From the IMG/VR virus record IMGVR_UViG_3300013132_005564, positions 20,499 to 84,498 of that record: a DNA stretch of 64,000 bases. One strand, 5' to 3'. The DNA is from a virus. Made by a program: the position numbers and the translations under genes. Below are positions 8,322 to 18,800 of this stretch, piece after piece (within the stretch, counting starts at the first letter, position 1; every line of letters begins with the position of its first letter). The notes beneath the pieces were generated by a model, which was given only the letters and a program-made list of their open reading frames with translations, was not told the origin of the DNA and searched no databases.

Positions 8322-10323
8322 GACCGGAGCACCAACCGTAAAGATCGGCGACGACGGTCAGGTCTTGCAGTGCGCCAAGGGTGCCGAGACGGCTGCCTGC
8401 GGCTACAAGGCCGGTGACGCCGTTTGCGCGGCGTGCGGCGCCACGGCGGTCGAGGTGAAGATGTACGGCGAAGACGGTGCCGACGGAATGATGTGCAAGG
8501 CGACCGGCGAGACGGTGATGGAACCCTGCGCCGAGTGCAAGGGCGACTGCTCCGCGATGGCCTTCAAGGGCGAAATGCCCGCCCAGTTGCTCGAAAGATT
8601 CAAGAAGAAGAAGAAGACGGGTGGCAAGAATCCGTTCGCCGAGGAAGACGAGGAAGACGAGGAAGACGAGGAGATGTCGGAGAAGGGCGAAATGCCCGCC
8701 CAGTTGCTCGAAAGATTCAAGAAGAAGAAGAAGACGGGTGGCAAGAATCCGTTCGCCGAGGAAGACGAGGAAGACGAGGAGATGTCGGAAAAGGTCGCCA
8801 TGTACGGCGCCCCGCCGGCGAGAGCCTATGGCGACTTCTCTGACGACGAGGAGCTGGGAATCGTGCAGGAAGCCGACACGGAGGACGACGAGGAGCTCGA
8901 CATTGAGGAGCCGGAAATGGAAGATCCCGACGAGGAGGTCTCCGGGTCGTACAGCAAAGGTGTTGGCGGACGACGGAGGGTGCCGGTAAGACCACGACGG
9001 ACGAAGGGTGCCTACACCGGCGACCCCATGGACGACGAGGATTACGACGACGAGGAAGAGGAGGGGATGGAGGAGCTGTCCCTTGACGAAGAAATGGACG
9101 AACCAGGCGAAGTCGAAATGCAGGAAGACATGGAGAGATCGGGTTACATGTACCGAAAGTCGGACTATGCGAACCTGAGGCTCGCAACGATGGGCTTCAA
9201 GCAGGGCGAGATGGGGACCAACCCGTTCGTGTGCGCAATCGAGAGGAAGCTGTACCCCGCCAACTCTCCCGTGTGCGAGAACTGCCCCGGTGGTTGCGTG
9301 AAGGAGGGCGACATGCCCGCGCTCCTGGAGATGGAGGGCGTCGCCGAGGACATGTTCAGCGGCAAGGTCCTTGACTCGGGTTACTCGGACAAAGCCGACA
9401 TCTTCGTCGTCGACGTGGAACGCAAGGACGGAAAGCCGGTGGAGGTGTTCTTCGACGGCACGACCGGAGAGTGCTACGGATGGCACATGCTCAACGACGA
9501 AGTCCTGAACGTGAAGTCTGGATTCCGCCCGAGCGAGATGATCGGGTTCTCGGAGGCTGCGCAGATAGCCACCAAGAGCATCAACGGCGACGTCGTGTCC
9601 GTCGAGGCAGATCTCTTCGAGGGTTTCGACAGCTACGCAGTCGAGATAGAGGGCGTGGACGGCAAGTCGTACGACGTGTTCGTGTCCCTTGACGGCGACA
9701 TTCTCGGATACGACACCTACACGCAGCAGGAGGCCTTCGCCATTGAGTCCGAGGCCGCCGAGATAGCCCTCAAGCGCGCCTACGGCGACGACGTCAGGAA
9801 GCAGATGGCCGAGCGCGGCGACGCCATGGAGGACGGGGAGATGCCCATCGCAAACGACTCGGACCTGAGGAACGCCGTGATGTCGTGGCCGAGGTCCAAG
9901 AAGCGCACCGAGGCGAAGGAGCACATCATGGCGAGGGCCAGGGTCCTCGGTCTCGAAAAGTCGCTCCCAGACGAGTGGTTGCAGGAGAAGAAGCAGAACG
10001 AGGAGGCGAAGGGGGACGCCAACTTCCTCTCGAGTCTTGCCGAGTTCGAGCTGATCACCGAGGAGATCAAGTCGTCCAACTCCGAAGAGGATGAGGCCGA
10101 GCTGTACTTCAAGCGGATGTTCAGCGACGAGCAGCGCGAGGACGAGGCCAAGAAGGGCAACGCCCTACCCGACGGCTCGTACCCGATAGTCAACGAGACT
10201 GACCTCAAGAACGCGATCCAGGCGTACGGCAGGGCCAAGGACAAGGACAAGGCCAGGGCCCACATCGTCAAGCGCGCCAAGTCCCTCGGCAAAGAGGATT
10301 TGATTCCGGAAAACTGGAACTAA
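8311..10323 (+). CDS. Acidic protein with Cys motifs, PepSY-like region and two DUF6582-like repeats
   Basis: This is a protein of 670 residues. ATG 8311 is chosen because AAGGAG lies eight bases upstream and the frame ahead of it overlaps the preceding gene. The N-terminus has CxxC-type cysteine clusters, followed by a duplicated Lys-rich then Glu/Asp-rich segment. A long acidic stretch follows, then a second Cys cluster (VCENCPGGC), and then two PepSY-like beta-alpha units (about residues 350-500). The C-terminal half holds two copies of a helical motif: SDLRNAVMSW..AKEHIMARA..LGLEKSLPDEW and TDLKNAIQAYG..KARAHIVKRAKSLG..LIPENW. These match the DUF6582 type that I know from phage capsid-associated proteins. 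No catalytic residues are evident. A structural or accessory head role is inferred from the domain and context. Confidence 0.75.
   Translation: MEPETGAPTVKIGDDGQVLQCAKGAETAACGYKAGDAVCAACGATAVEVKMYGEDGADGMMCKATGETVMEPCAECKGDCSAMAFKGEMPAQLLERFKKKKKTGGKNPFAEEDEEDEEDEEMSEKGEMPAQLLERFKKKKKTGGKNPFAEEDEEDEEMSEKVAMYGAPPARAYGDFSDDEELGIVQEADTEDDEELDIEEPEMEDPDEEVSGSYSKGVGGRRRVPVRPRRTKGAYTGDPMDDEDYDDEEEEGMEELSLDEEMDEPGEVEMQEDMERSGYMYRKSDYANLRLATMGFKQGEMGTNPFVCAIERKLYPANSPVCENCPGGCVKEGDMPALLEMEGVAEDMFSGKVLDSGYSDKADIFVVDVERKDGKPVEVFFDGTTGECYGWHMLNDEVLNVKSGFRPSEMIGFSEAAQIATKSINGDVVSVEADLFEGFDSYAVEIEGVDGKSYDVFVSLDGDILGYDTYTQQEAFAIESEAAEIALKRAYGDDVRKQMAERGDAMEDGEMPIANDSDLRNAVMSWPRSKKRTEAKEHIMARARVLGLEKSLPDEWLQEKKQNEEAKGDANFLSSLAEFELITEEIKSSNSEEDEAELYFKRMFSDEQREDEAKKGNALPDGSYPIVNETDLKNAIQAYGRAKDKDKARAHIVKRAKSLGKEDLIPENWN
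8566..8790 (+). repeat. 117-bp tandem duplication inside the acidic protein gene
   Basis: The DNA from 8566 (AAGGGCGAAATGCCC) to 8682 is repeated from 8683, with almost identical bases apart from the loss of one 9-base GAGGAAGAC unit. Each copy encodes a GEMPAQLLERF helix, a KKKKKTGG run and an EEDEEDEE tract. The near identity of synonymous positions indicates a recent duplication. Confidence 0.85.
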
Positions 10324-10334
10324 GGGGGATCGAG

Positions 10335-13300
10335 GTGACTCGCCTCGAACGACACCTGACCAAAAGCCCGGGTGAGAAGTCGCTCGGACCGACCATCGGT
10401 GGTGCACCGAGGAACCTGAATCCGTTCACTGCAAGGGACGCCGACCTGGACCTGGTGGTCCTTGAGGACATCGAGACGATCAACTTCGGTCGAGGCGTCC
10501 CGGACCCGACACCCGGCGGAGCCGCGGAGACGCCGTCTGCGCCAAGATTGAGATCGTCCCTCTACGCGAACGACGAAAATTTCGCCGTCGCGGCGATGTC
10601 CGGCCCGGATCGTCGCCGGAGTTTCAGTGAGGAGAAAGACCCAAGCGACATGAGCAATCCGGACGGTCACTTCCCGCGAGAATCCGGACCGATGTGGAAA
10701 GACACGAATTTCACGGCCCTGAACCTCGCGCCGAGGACGCGGAGAGGCGCCAGCCCGGCTTCGGTGAACACGTATCTCCACGCCGAATGGACCGAGCCGT
10801 ACTGGGACGCCGTCAGGGACGACACGGGGATATGGAACTCCCCGCCACCGCCCGAGATGGAGGTCGAGCGCGCCATCTACGACGCCATGAAGAGAGAGAC
10901 GATAGATGTCGGCGGGTACAACGTTCCGTTCCCCAGGCATCCGAAGGAATCCGACTACCACCAGGAGACCGACTCGACGGGTGCCACCTTCACGCACCTC
11001 CGTGCCACGCGAAGTTTCCCCTTCCGCGACAGGGAGAACTCAAGGTGGACGGACGGACACCCGTTGTACCACGCGACACCGACCGGCTCGTTGCCGAAGA
11101 TACTCGCGGAGGGGCTGGTCGCAAGCGCCGAGCGTCAGTTGTGGTTCGGGGCGTCACCGACGGTGTGGAACGAGCAGTTCCCGCACAACGCCCCCCTTCG
11201 GCTGAAGTCACCGGTCAAGGGAATGTCGTTCCTGCGGATCAGCCCGACCGACGCAATGAACGAAAGGCTCTCCCTCCTCGCAAGGGTGAGCGATGTCGAT
11301 CGAGCCACGCTTCCCGGCCATCTGGCGATCGATTCGGCTGGAAATCCAATCGGGCCCAGGGATTCCAGGACGCAACGGGCGGTTGGCCTCTACGGCGACG
11401 CCCTATTTTTTGACGACGTCAAGATACCGGGAGAGAACATCGAGGTCCTGAACCAGAACGGAGAATGGATCCCGTTGTACAAAACGGACCTTTCGGACGT
11501 GGTTTTTGACCCCTCGGACGGCGCCGACGCGGGCATGGGCAACGAAGGCGGCCCGAAAGGGAAAAGGATTTTCAGCAGGTTGTTTCGCGCGAGGGACCGC
11601 GGTGATTCGCAACCACCGCAGGAAGTCGTCCCGACGCCAAAAAGTTGGAAGAGCAACTACTCGAATTCTTACGGGGGAGACGAGTTTGTCAAGGGGGAAC
11701 AGAGGCTGGAGAGAATAAAGCAGCAGGGTTTGGCCGCATCGGGCGAGTGGAGAAAGATCCACAACGACCACTACGACTGGTGGGCCTTCCCGATAGACCG
11801 AGGAAGCGCGTCGTTCGGCGAGACCTTCAACGTGGCGGGCGATCCGCTCGAGAGACTGAAGAAGGACCCGGAATTCCTCAGCAGCCTGGCCAAAATCATG
11901 GAGGTGCAGGCGGCCGCCCTCGGCTGGTCCCTCTACGAGGGCAAGTATTTCGACCGGCTGGATTGGGACAAGGGTCAGGATTGGAACATGGCCTACCCGA
12001 CCAGACTTTGGAAAATGACCAGATCCGCCCAGATCTTCGGCCTTGAGCGGGAGTTCGAGTCTCTGCTGGACCTCCAGGAGTCCCTCGAGGCGGGGGGGAT
12101 CGTGTTCGGCAACCATCGCTCCTACTGGGACAACCCGGGGACGGTGGACGACGTACCCTCGCTCGGAAAATCGTGGACGGAGAGGGAGGATGAACGAAAG
12201 AAAACACAAACGGCGAGTGGCGCCGCCAGCTGGACCAGCCCGTACCGTTCGCAGCCCGAGTATCCCAAGCAGGGTTCCGACGATTCGCAAATGACGCTCC
12301 TGGAGGAGGATCGGGCGTGGGACGCCTATGACAACTACGAACCTCCGGTCTTCCCGGTCGTGTCCGACGCCGAGGAGCTGGCCGACATCCTGTCGGAACC
12401 TGACGAGGTGATCGAGTTCGGTTACCCGTACGAGCGAATAGACAAAGAAACGAGACAGCTGATCGCCGACGACATCTTCTTCGCCGTCTCCCTGTTGATG
12501 GACGGAGAGTTCCCCGACGAGGAGTTCACGGACAGGCTGGAGTCCGCCGAACAGATGAGGCGATACGCGGACGAGCAGGAGGGTCTGTACCCGGACGACG
12601 GGGACATCCTGTACGCCCTGGCCGACGCGCTGGAGAACCCCGTCTCGTTGTACGAGGACGCCGTCTACGAATCAACCGACGGCGAGGCCGGGATGGGGCG
12701 CAAGCCGTCGCCCGAGGTGCGGGCACTCGTCGAACGGGTGGCGGAGATGCACAACGGGGGGAAAAGCGCCACGCAAATCGCCGAGGAGTTGGGGATCACG
12801 CGCTACAGGGTGCACAATTACCGAACGATTGCGAGACGACGGGGATTGCTGACTTCACCCCGTCAACGCACCGCGGCAGAAATGAATGAGTTGATTGGCG
12901 AGGCTACGAGGTTGTACAACGAGGGGAAAACCCGGCCGGAAATGGCGAGGGAAATGAATCTTCCCGTGAGCACGATCAACAACCTTCTGCAACGAGCAAA
13001 CGAGCGCAAGCTACTTCGCAACTACAACCCTCGAGGGTCCGGAAACTTCAAGAGAACCCTCAGAACCCCCGGAAACATCGCCGCCGCCGCCGACAAGTAC
13101 AGGCAGGGAAAGACGACAGCTCAGATCGCCGAAGAACTTGCGTTGACGGAAAGCTCCGTTATCAAACTAATTGGGGAGGCGAGACGCCTGGGGCTGGACG
13201 CGGGACCCCGTCGCTATCGAACTTCGCCCGAGCTTGAGGAACTGATGCTGGAGGTGGCGATCAAGTACGAGGAAGGAAAGCTAATGCGCGAAATTGCGCA

Positions 13301-15626
13301 GGAACTGGACGCCGATGAAACTACTGTCCAAAATCTGGCAAACAGGGCCGCGCAACTGGGTTTGATTCGGAGGGACAGAGTAGAGAGAGCGGGCGACGCC
13401 TCCGATGAATTGACGAAACAGATCATGGCCAAGCTCAGGGAGGGCAAGAGCCAGCGACAAATCGCGCGGGAACTGAACGTTCCCTACCATCGGGTCAACA
13501 ACTTGATCAAGAGGGCCAGACGGGTTCTTGCTCCAGACCCAAGAAAGGCCAGGTTGAGGAACTCATCCGAGTCCCTCGGGGACTCGGGAGCCCCCGACGG
13601 CGAGGCGGGGATGTCCTCCCGAAAAATCCCCAAATTCAACGGAGGCCACAGCAGCAGGGGGAGGGGGACCCCGTCGGGTGACGGCAAGGACCAGGCGATG
13701 AGGGATGTGGCAGACAGCGCCATAGTTGAGTTGGCGAACGACGAGAGGAGCAGTTCGCGTACGACGCTGGAGACGCTCGGGTCGTACCGGGCCGGGAGCA
13801 TGGTCGTGATGCTGGCGAGAAACGGGGAGCTCCGAGGCCTTCCACTGAGGGACGAAACCATCCAGGCAATAACGAACGCCCACGAAGACGGTGCAACGTT
13901 CGTCGTTGGGGACATGCCGGGCGTGGATTCGCAGTTCGTGGACTATTTGGAGAAAATCGGGGCCGACTACACGATCTACCATGCGGGGAGTTCGCCGAGG
14001 TTCAGTCCGCAACCGCCCGACGCGCTCGGGGACGCGCCACCCGAACTCCTGGCGCGCGCGACCGACGACGAGGCGCAGCTAAACGTCCTGTACTCGGTAC
14101 CCGGGGTCGCGGCAAGCGTCAGGATGAGGAGCACCGACGGTGCGCCCGTCGCCCCGGGCAAGAACGCAATCATGAAGCCGTACCTTCTGGCTCCGCACAT
14201 AGACGTGAACGATTTGGACGCGTCGGACCCGGCAATCCAGTCCCTTTCGCCGGCACTGAAGGCCGCCGGGTTGGGATCCTACGAAGTCACCGGGCACTCG
14301 TCCCCGAAGGTCCAGGGACCGGTGGTGAAGGAGTTCGCGGACAGGCTGATAGGTCCCAGTGCCGTCGCCAACGCCGTGCTCGGAACGTTCCCGACCGCGG
14401 ACGAGATGCTGACGATATACGCAGTAAACGCACTCATCAGGGCGAGGGCGGAGTACCTTTCCGACTCCGTCCTCGACGCGGACCAGGTAAACGAGGCAAT
14501 CCTGTTCGGAAGAGTCCTTCAATTACCCCGGAACCTGTGGGAGAAATCGCGGCTCGACCGCTCCGTATACCTCGACCCGTTCTCCTACTTCGGCGGCAAG
14601 TCCAACTTCCTCAAGGCCGTGATCGACGCGTTGCCGGAACGGGTCAGATCCGGGCTGGCCTTCTCCCCCGCCGCGGAGAGGATACCCGGCGTCACCTATC
14701 AGGACCGGTCCTGGGGGGACACCTCGCACTTCGAGAGCATCATAATCAGGGAAGACGACGACCTCTCCAGGAGGTTCGCCCCCATGGTCAGGAATCAGGC
14801 GAAAATAGTGGTGGACCACGCCAGGCGACACGACGAGCTGACGAAGAAGTGGGCGCAAACCGCCTACGACCTGATGAAGGAGGCTGGCCTGACGGACGCA
14901 GAGGTGGCTTTCGTTATCAACGAACACTGGACGAAGGCATCGAGGTTCAAACTCGCCACGGTGCAACCGGGGAGCGTGCTGGGTCACGCGGCGAGGTTGG
15001 GCGTGAAGGCGTTCTCCTCGAGGTACTCGCCGATAAACAGGGCCGTCACCAAGCGCATAGAAAGCGTCCAATCCGGGGGCCTCCGCGAGGAAGAGGATTT
15101 CGGCCTGCACGAGTTCTTCCACCACTACCTGGGCCAGGGTTTCACCAGGCACGGGGAGTACGTAGCGTTCAGGGGTCCGGCCGATCTGATCGATTCCTAC
15201 CACGGGCACATGCAGTGGGCCTGGAACGACACCGGTCAGCTTGGGATGTTCGTCTCCAGGGTCATGACGCAGGAGTTCGGCCGCGACGAACAGCCCGGCG
15301 AGTCGGTCGCCGTTTCGTCGCGCGTACTCTTTGACACCATCGGCAGGGCCATCTACGACAGACTTAAGGAGATGCTCTCTTCGGCCGAGGACAGGCGAAA
15401 AATAATGGATCAGGTCTTCCCAGAATTCCACGGGTTGCCCAGCGAGGACGAGGCGAAGATCAAGGAGCTGATCCGAAGGCAGTTCGCGGTCAGGGACTTG
15501 AGCACCCGCCAGTTTGCGGATAACATGCCCATACTCAGACTGCTCACGGCGCAGGACTTGCTGGTGCCGAAGGCGTACTGGCCCTACGGGGGCGAAACCA
15601 GGATAATCGGAGGGAGCAAACAATGA
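10335..15626 (+). CDS. Giant polyprotein: leader, ADP-ribosyltransferase-like, five HTH units, SLOG-like and HEFFH regions
   Basis: This is a protein of 1763 residues starting at GTG 10335 after GGGGGAT. Residues 15-62 form the shared leader (LGPTIGG, an acidic DADLD loop, GRGVPDPTPGG), and the AAMS variant site follows at 10590-10598. AGM sites at 11529, 12687 and 13605 divide the rest. Module one contains LYHATP..LPKILAEGL (H246), which resembles the NAD-binding start of DarT/ART folds. Between 12687 and 13613 lie five helix-turn-helix repeats and nothing else. The module after 13605 begins with a Rossmann-like VVGDMPGVDSQF segment, as in SLOG/YspA-type proteins. Near the C-terminus is HEFFH (1592-1596), an HExxH zinc-peptidase signature followed by another His. 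The exonuclease-bearing giant upstream has the same architecture. I infer a cleaved multi-effector protein; each domain call is by motif only. Confidence 0.8.
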   Translation: MTRLERHLTKSPGEKSLGPTIGGAPRNLNPFTARDADLDLVVLEDIETINFGRGVPDPTPGGAAETPSAPRLRSSLYANDENFAVAAMSGPDRRRSFSEEKDPSDMSNPDGHFPRESGPMWKDTNFTALNLAPRTRRGASPASVNTYLHAEWTEPYWDAVRDDTGIWNSPPPPEMEVERAIYDAMKRETIDVGGYNVPFPRHPKESDYHQETDSTGATFTHLRATRSFPFRDRENSRWTDGHPLYHATPTGSLPKILAEGLVASAERQLWFGASPTVWNEQFPHNAPLRLKSPVKGMSFLRISPTDAMNERLSLLARVSDVDRATLPGHLAIDSAGNPIGPRDSRTQRAVGLYGDALFFDDVKIPGENIEVLNQNGEWIPLYKTDLSDVVFDPSDGADAGMGNEGGPKGKRIFSRLFRARDRGDSQPPQEVVPTPKSWKSNYSNSYGGDEFVKGEQRLERIKQQGLAASGEWRKIHNDHYDWWAFPIDRGSASFGETFNVAGDPLERLKKDPEFLSSLAKIMEVQAAALGWSLYEGKYFDRLDWDKGQDWNMAYPTRLWKMTRSAQIFGLEREFESLLDLQESLEAGGIVFGNHRSYWDNPGTVDDVPSLGKSWTEREDERKKTQTASGAASWTSPYRSQPEYPKQGSDDSQMTLLEEDRAWDAYDNYEPPVFPVVSDAEELADILSEPDEVIEFGYPYERIDKETRQLIADDIFFAVSLLMDGEFPDEEFTDRLESAEQMRRYADEQEGLYPDDGDILYALADALENPVSLYEDAVYESTDGEAGMGRKPSPEVRALVERVAEMHNGGKSATQIAEELGITRYRVHNYRTIARRRGLLTSPRQRTAAEMNELIGEATRLYNEGKTRPEMAREMNLPVSTINNLLQRANERKLLRNYNPRGSGNFKRTLRTPGNIAAAADKYRQGKTTAQIAEELALTESSVIKLIGEARRLGLDAGPRRYRTSPELEELMLEVAIKYEEGKLMREIAQELDADETTVQNLANRAAQLGLIRRDRVERAGDASDELTKQIMAKLREGKSQRQIARELNVPYHRVNNLIKRARRVLAPDPRKARLRNSSESLGDSGAPDGEAGMSSRKIPKFNGGHSSRGRGTPSGDGKDQAMRDVADSAIVELANDERSSSRTTLETLGSYRAGSMVVMLARNGELRGLPLRDETIQAITNAHEDGATFVVGDMPGVDSQFVDYLEKIGADYTIYHAGSSPRFSPQPPDALGDAPPELLARATDDEAQLNVLYSVPGVAASVRMRSTDGAPVAPGKNAIMKPYLLAPHIDVNDLDASDPAIQSLSPALKAAGLGSYEVTGHSSPKVQGPVVKEFADRLIGPSAVANAVLGTFPTADEMLTIYAVNALIRARAEYLSDSVLDADQVNEAILFGRVLQLPRNLWEKSRLDRSVYLDPFSYFGGKSNFLKAVIDALPERVRSGLAFSPAAERIPGVTYQDRSWGDTSHFESIIIREDDDLSRRFAPMVRNQAKIVVDHARRHDELTKKWAQTAYDLMKEAGLTDAEVAFVINEHWTKASRFKLATVQPGSVLGHAARLGVKAFSSRYSPINRAVTKRIESVQSGGLREEEDFGLHEFFHHYLGQGFTRHGEYVAFRGPADLIDSYHGHMQWAWNDTGQLGMFVSRVMTQEFGRDEQPGESVAVSSRVLFDTIGRAIYDRLKEMLSSAEDRRKIMDQVFPEFHGLPSEDEAKIKELIRRQFAVRDLSTRQFADNMPILRLLTAQDLLVPKAYWPYGGETRIIGGSKQ
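12702..13545 (+). repeat. Five tandem helix-turn-helix units (protein-level repeat)
   Basis: Five units of about 57 residues each share the pattern [YL]xxGKs...IAxEL.......V..L...A...GLL. Recognisable cores are GGKSATQIAEELG, EGKTRPEMAREMN, QGKTTAQIAEELA, EGKLMREIAQELD and EGKSQRQIARELN. The DNA copies are well diverged, so the repeat is old. The array is flanked by EAGM motifs at 12687 and 13605. Confidence 0.8.
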
Positions 15627-15814
15627 ACCAGAACAACAAACGAGACGACATGCCGATCCTGAGGGTCGTCGACTCCGACTCCAAGCTGGAATCCATCGGG
15701 GTGGCCCTGGCGGCGGCGGCGACCGAGGAAGCGGAGTCGCTGGCCGAAGCGCAGGAGGAATGGGACGAGATGGTCAGGACAAGGAGCGGAACCGCCGTGC
15801 GTGCCAGTAGCTAA
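15623..15814 (+). CDS. Small acidic hypothetical protein
   Basis: This is a 63-residue protein, Ala/Glu-rich in the middle (ALAAAATEEAESLAEAQEEW) and probably a single amphipathic helix. The ATG overlaps the upstream TGA (ATGA), with GGAGGG eight bases before it, so it is translated with the preceding giant gene. No family is recognised. Confidence 0.65.
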   Translation: MNQNNKRDDMPILRVVDSDSKLESIGVALAAAATEEAESLAEAQEEWDEMVRTRSGTAVRASS

Positions 15815-15826
15815 GAAATATACGTC

Positions 15827-15832
15827 TATAAT
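15827..15832 (+). promoter_or_regulatory. Possible -10 box in the gap before the 3764-residue gene
   Basis: TATAAT matches the sigma70 -10 consensus perfectly and stands in the 68-base gap between genes, 51 bases before the chosen start. No good -35 is seen 16-18 bases upstream, so a promoter here is only a possibility. Confidence 0.3.
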
Positions 15833-15882
15833 TGTTTGATGATTGTCACGTTCCGCCCCCCGGAACAGAGGGTTTAGGACAG

Positions 15883-18800
15883 ATGTCGCCGATTTCGTCA
15901 AGTTTTCCGCTCAACGCAAGGCTCGTCGCCAAGCACGACAGACGCTCACTGTACGCGCTCAAGGACGGACGCCTGGCCTTCGTGGACCACGCCACGAACA
16001 GGGTGTTCTTCGACGGCGGCAGGGACGCGGGCGGCAGGACGTACGGCAGCGGGCACAACGCGGCGTGGGCCGACTCGAGGATCGACTCGATCACCCGAGC
16101 GGGCGGATCCAGCGCGTTCTTCTCGTTCAAGGCCGCAAAGTTCGGGCAGACGGCGATGCCGGTGGGCGAACCGGTGGACGAGGAACCGATGGAGGACACT
16201 CCGTTCAACAGGGCGCGCAGGTTCATACCGAAGGAATTTCTAGAGTGGTCCGCCAACTACAAACCGGGGGACGCGCTCCCGGTGATGCCCCCCGGCTACG
16301 ACAAGGCGGATCACCTGGACAAGCACCCGGCGAACACCGACAACTACGCGCAGGCGGGGTTCTCCGTCGACGACGTCGTCGTTGCCTCCCTCAGGGCGAT
16401 GGGCATGCCGGAAGTCAACCCAGAACTGGCCTTCATGCCCGAGCCAGGCGAGACAGAGACGAAGGGCTTGCCTCCGCTCGAGGTCAAGGGGATCCTGGGC
16501 AGGGAGATCAGGGACATGGCGCGCAACATCGCCGACTCAATACTCACCGCGAGGGGGTTGTGGAAGGACTCGCTCAACAAGATACGCTGCGGCTCGGGAC
16601 CGAACGCCAACAGGTTCACCGACATATTCGGCACGGGCTGCGACGTCCCCGGGTCGGGGGTGGCGGGCAACGTCGTCGGGGCGGTCCGGGGAGCGGTTGA
16701 TTTGCCGGGTCCGGCCGACGAGATCTTCGGTAGGGTCGAGGGGACGAGGGAGAAACTCGCCGATGTCGTGGAAGGTTCCGATCTTGCGGCGACCCGCGGC
16801 AGCCTGAGATCGCTCCTTGACAGGGCGTCTACTCGGGCACGCGGCGGCGACACGCCACACATAATCGGCGACAACCCGATGGACGATCACGACCCGATGG
16901 CGGGGATGGATCGGACCGGGGCAAGGTACTCGGACAGGACGAAGGGCGGCGGGATCCGGGCGTTGGTGAGTCGCAACATCCGAAAGATGCGAACGAAACG
17001 CGAGGAGAAGAGGTACGACGACGCCGCGCAGAACTACGCGAAGTGGCAGAGCTCAGACGACTACAGGTCGTGGGTCGCGGGCCTCGGGAGGGAACCGACG
17101 GCGCCGGAGAAGCTGGACAGGTTCGCCCAGTGGTCCGGCCTGAACCCGTCGCGCGTCGCGCGGAACCCGGACGGAAGCCCGGTGATGATCGACACCGGGA
17201 GGGTCGACGCCGCAGGCAACCCGATCATGGCCCTCAAGATGGAGGGCGACTCGTCCCCGCACAGCTTCATGGGCATCAACGACATCGCCGCGGGCACCGG
17301 CGGGAAGACGATGTTCGAGGCCCTCGTCGAACAGGCGCTTGACCCGGTCCACGGGGGTGGTCGCCTCGGCATGAGCGACAGGGAAAAGGCGAAAATGAAG
17401 AAGCAGGTTGAGGAGCGTCTCGAGGAGGTCGTGGCCCAGATGATCCACGCCGCCACCAGCAAGGGCGGTCCGCTGATGATCGAGCAGGTGCAACCGGACG
17501 GAACCGTCAGGCGCGTGCCCAACCCCGACCCCGAGGTGAGGGCGAGGGCCGTGACGGCGATGCCTGGTTACCTGAGGCTCAAGGGCGTGGAATTTGCCGG
17601 CGGCGATCTGGCCAACGCGGTGATGGTAACGAGCGTCAACGGTTTCGTGCAGGATCCAAGAGATTTCGCCGGGGGGGAGCGGGTGCCGTTGCTGGACGAA
17701 TTTGGCATACCGAGGGTCGACTCGGCTGGCATGCCCATGTACAGACCGCTGAACCTGTCGGGTGATCTCTCGGCACAGCAACGAGGGTTTGCGATGCAAA
17801 CAGGTGTCTATCCCGAGTGGCTCATATCCGGGGATTCAACACCGTTCCACTTCCAGATATCGATAGACCCGCATTTTCTGACCAGCGAGAGGTACAGGGG
17901 GGAGGTTGCAAGGGAGTTCGGCGCCCACCACCTCGGGATGGAGCCCTCCTCGAAGGCCTTCCTCGCGCACACCCTCGACCACGAGTTTAACCACGTGGAC
18001 GATTTCGCGCACCGCTTGTCGCAGAGGCTCGGCTACACCAGCGAGTCGGAGTTCCGCATGAGGTTGCTGGACCAGTGGGACCCCATAAGCCAGGCCTACA
18101 TGAGCGTCAGGGCGGGCAACGAGTTCGTTGAAGTACCCGGCGGCATCAGGCCGACCAGCGTCAGGGCCGGAACCATCGACCTGCGCGCCGACGCCAAACC
18201 GGGAACCTTCCTGCGATCCCAGATAGACGAACTGGACCGCATACTCAACCACCCCGACACGACGACCGTGACGACCGCAGTCAAGCAGCAAGCGCTGTGG
18301 ATGTTCTACATGAACAATCTGAGGTTCGACGAGGGCATCGCGTCGGCGTACGCCAGGTTCTCGATGGACCAGGGGATGAACAAGAAGACCGTGGCGGAGA
18401 GACTCGAGACGATACGTGAGAACCTGGCAGCGCGCGGATACTCGGAGGAGACGGGAGTCCCACGTATGAAGTTTTGGGACGACATGCTGGACACGCCGAC
18501 CGGGGTGTGGAACCCGTCCACGGGCAGATTTGATTTCTCGGCAGGACCGTTCCCCGCGAACCTTTCCGGCATGAGCCCGCGCGGCCAGGCCCGCCTCGAC
18601 AACGCCGCCTCGAACCTGATCTACGGGTACATCGGCGGCACGTACGCCGGTACCCACGACTTCGAGTTCGTGGCGGAGCTGAGGACGCAACTCAACAGGC
18701 CCGGGGCGCTCAAGGACATCAGGGAAATGCTCGCCGACACCGAGAGGAACCCGTACGGGGTCACCGAGGAGGAGTTCTTCACCACCCTCGCGAAGTTCGT

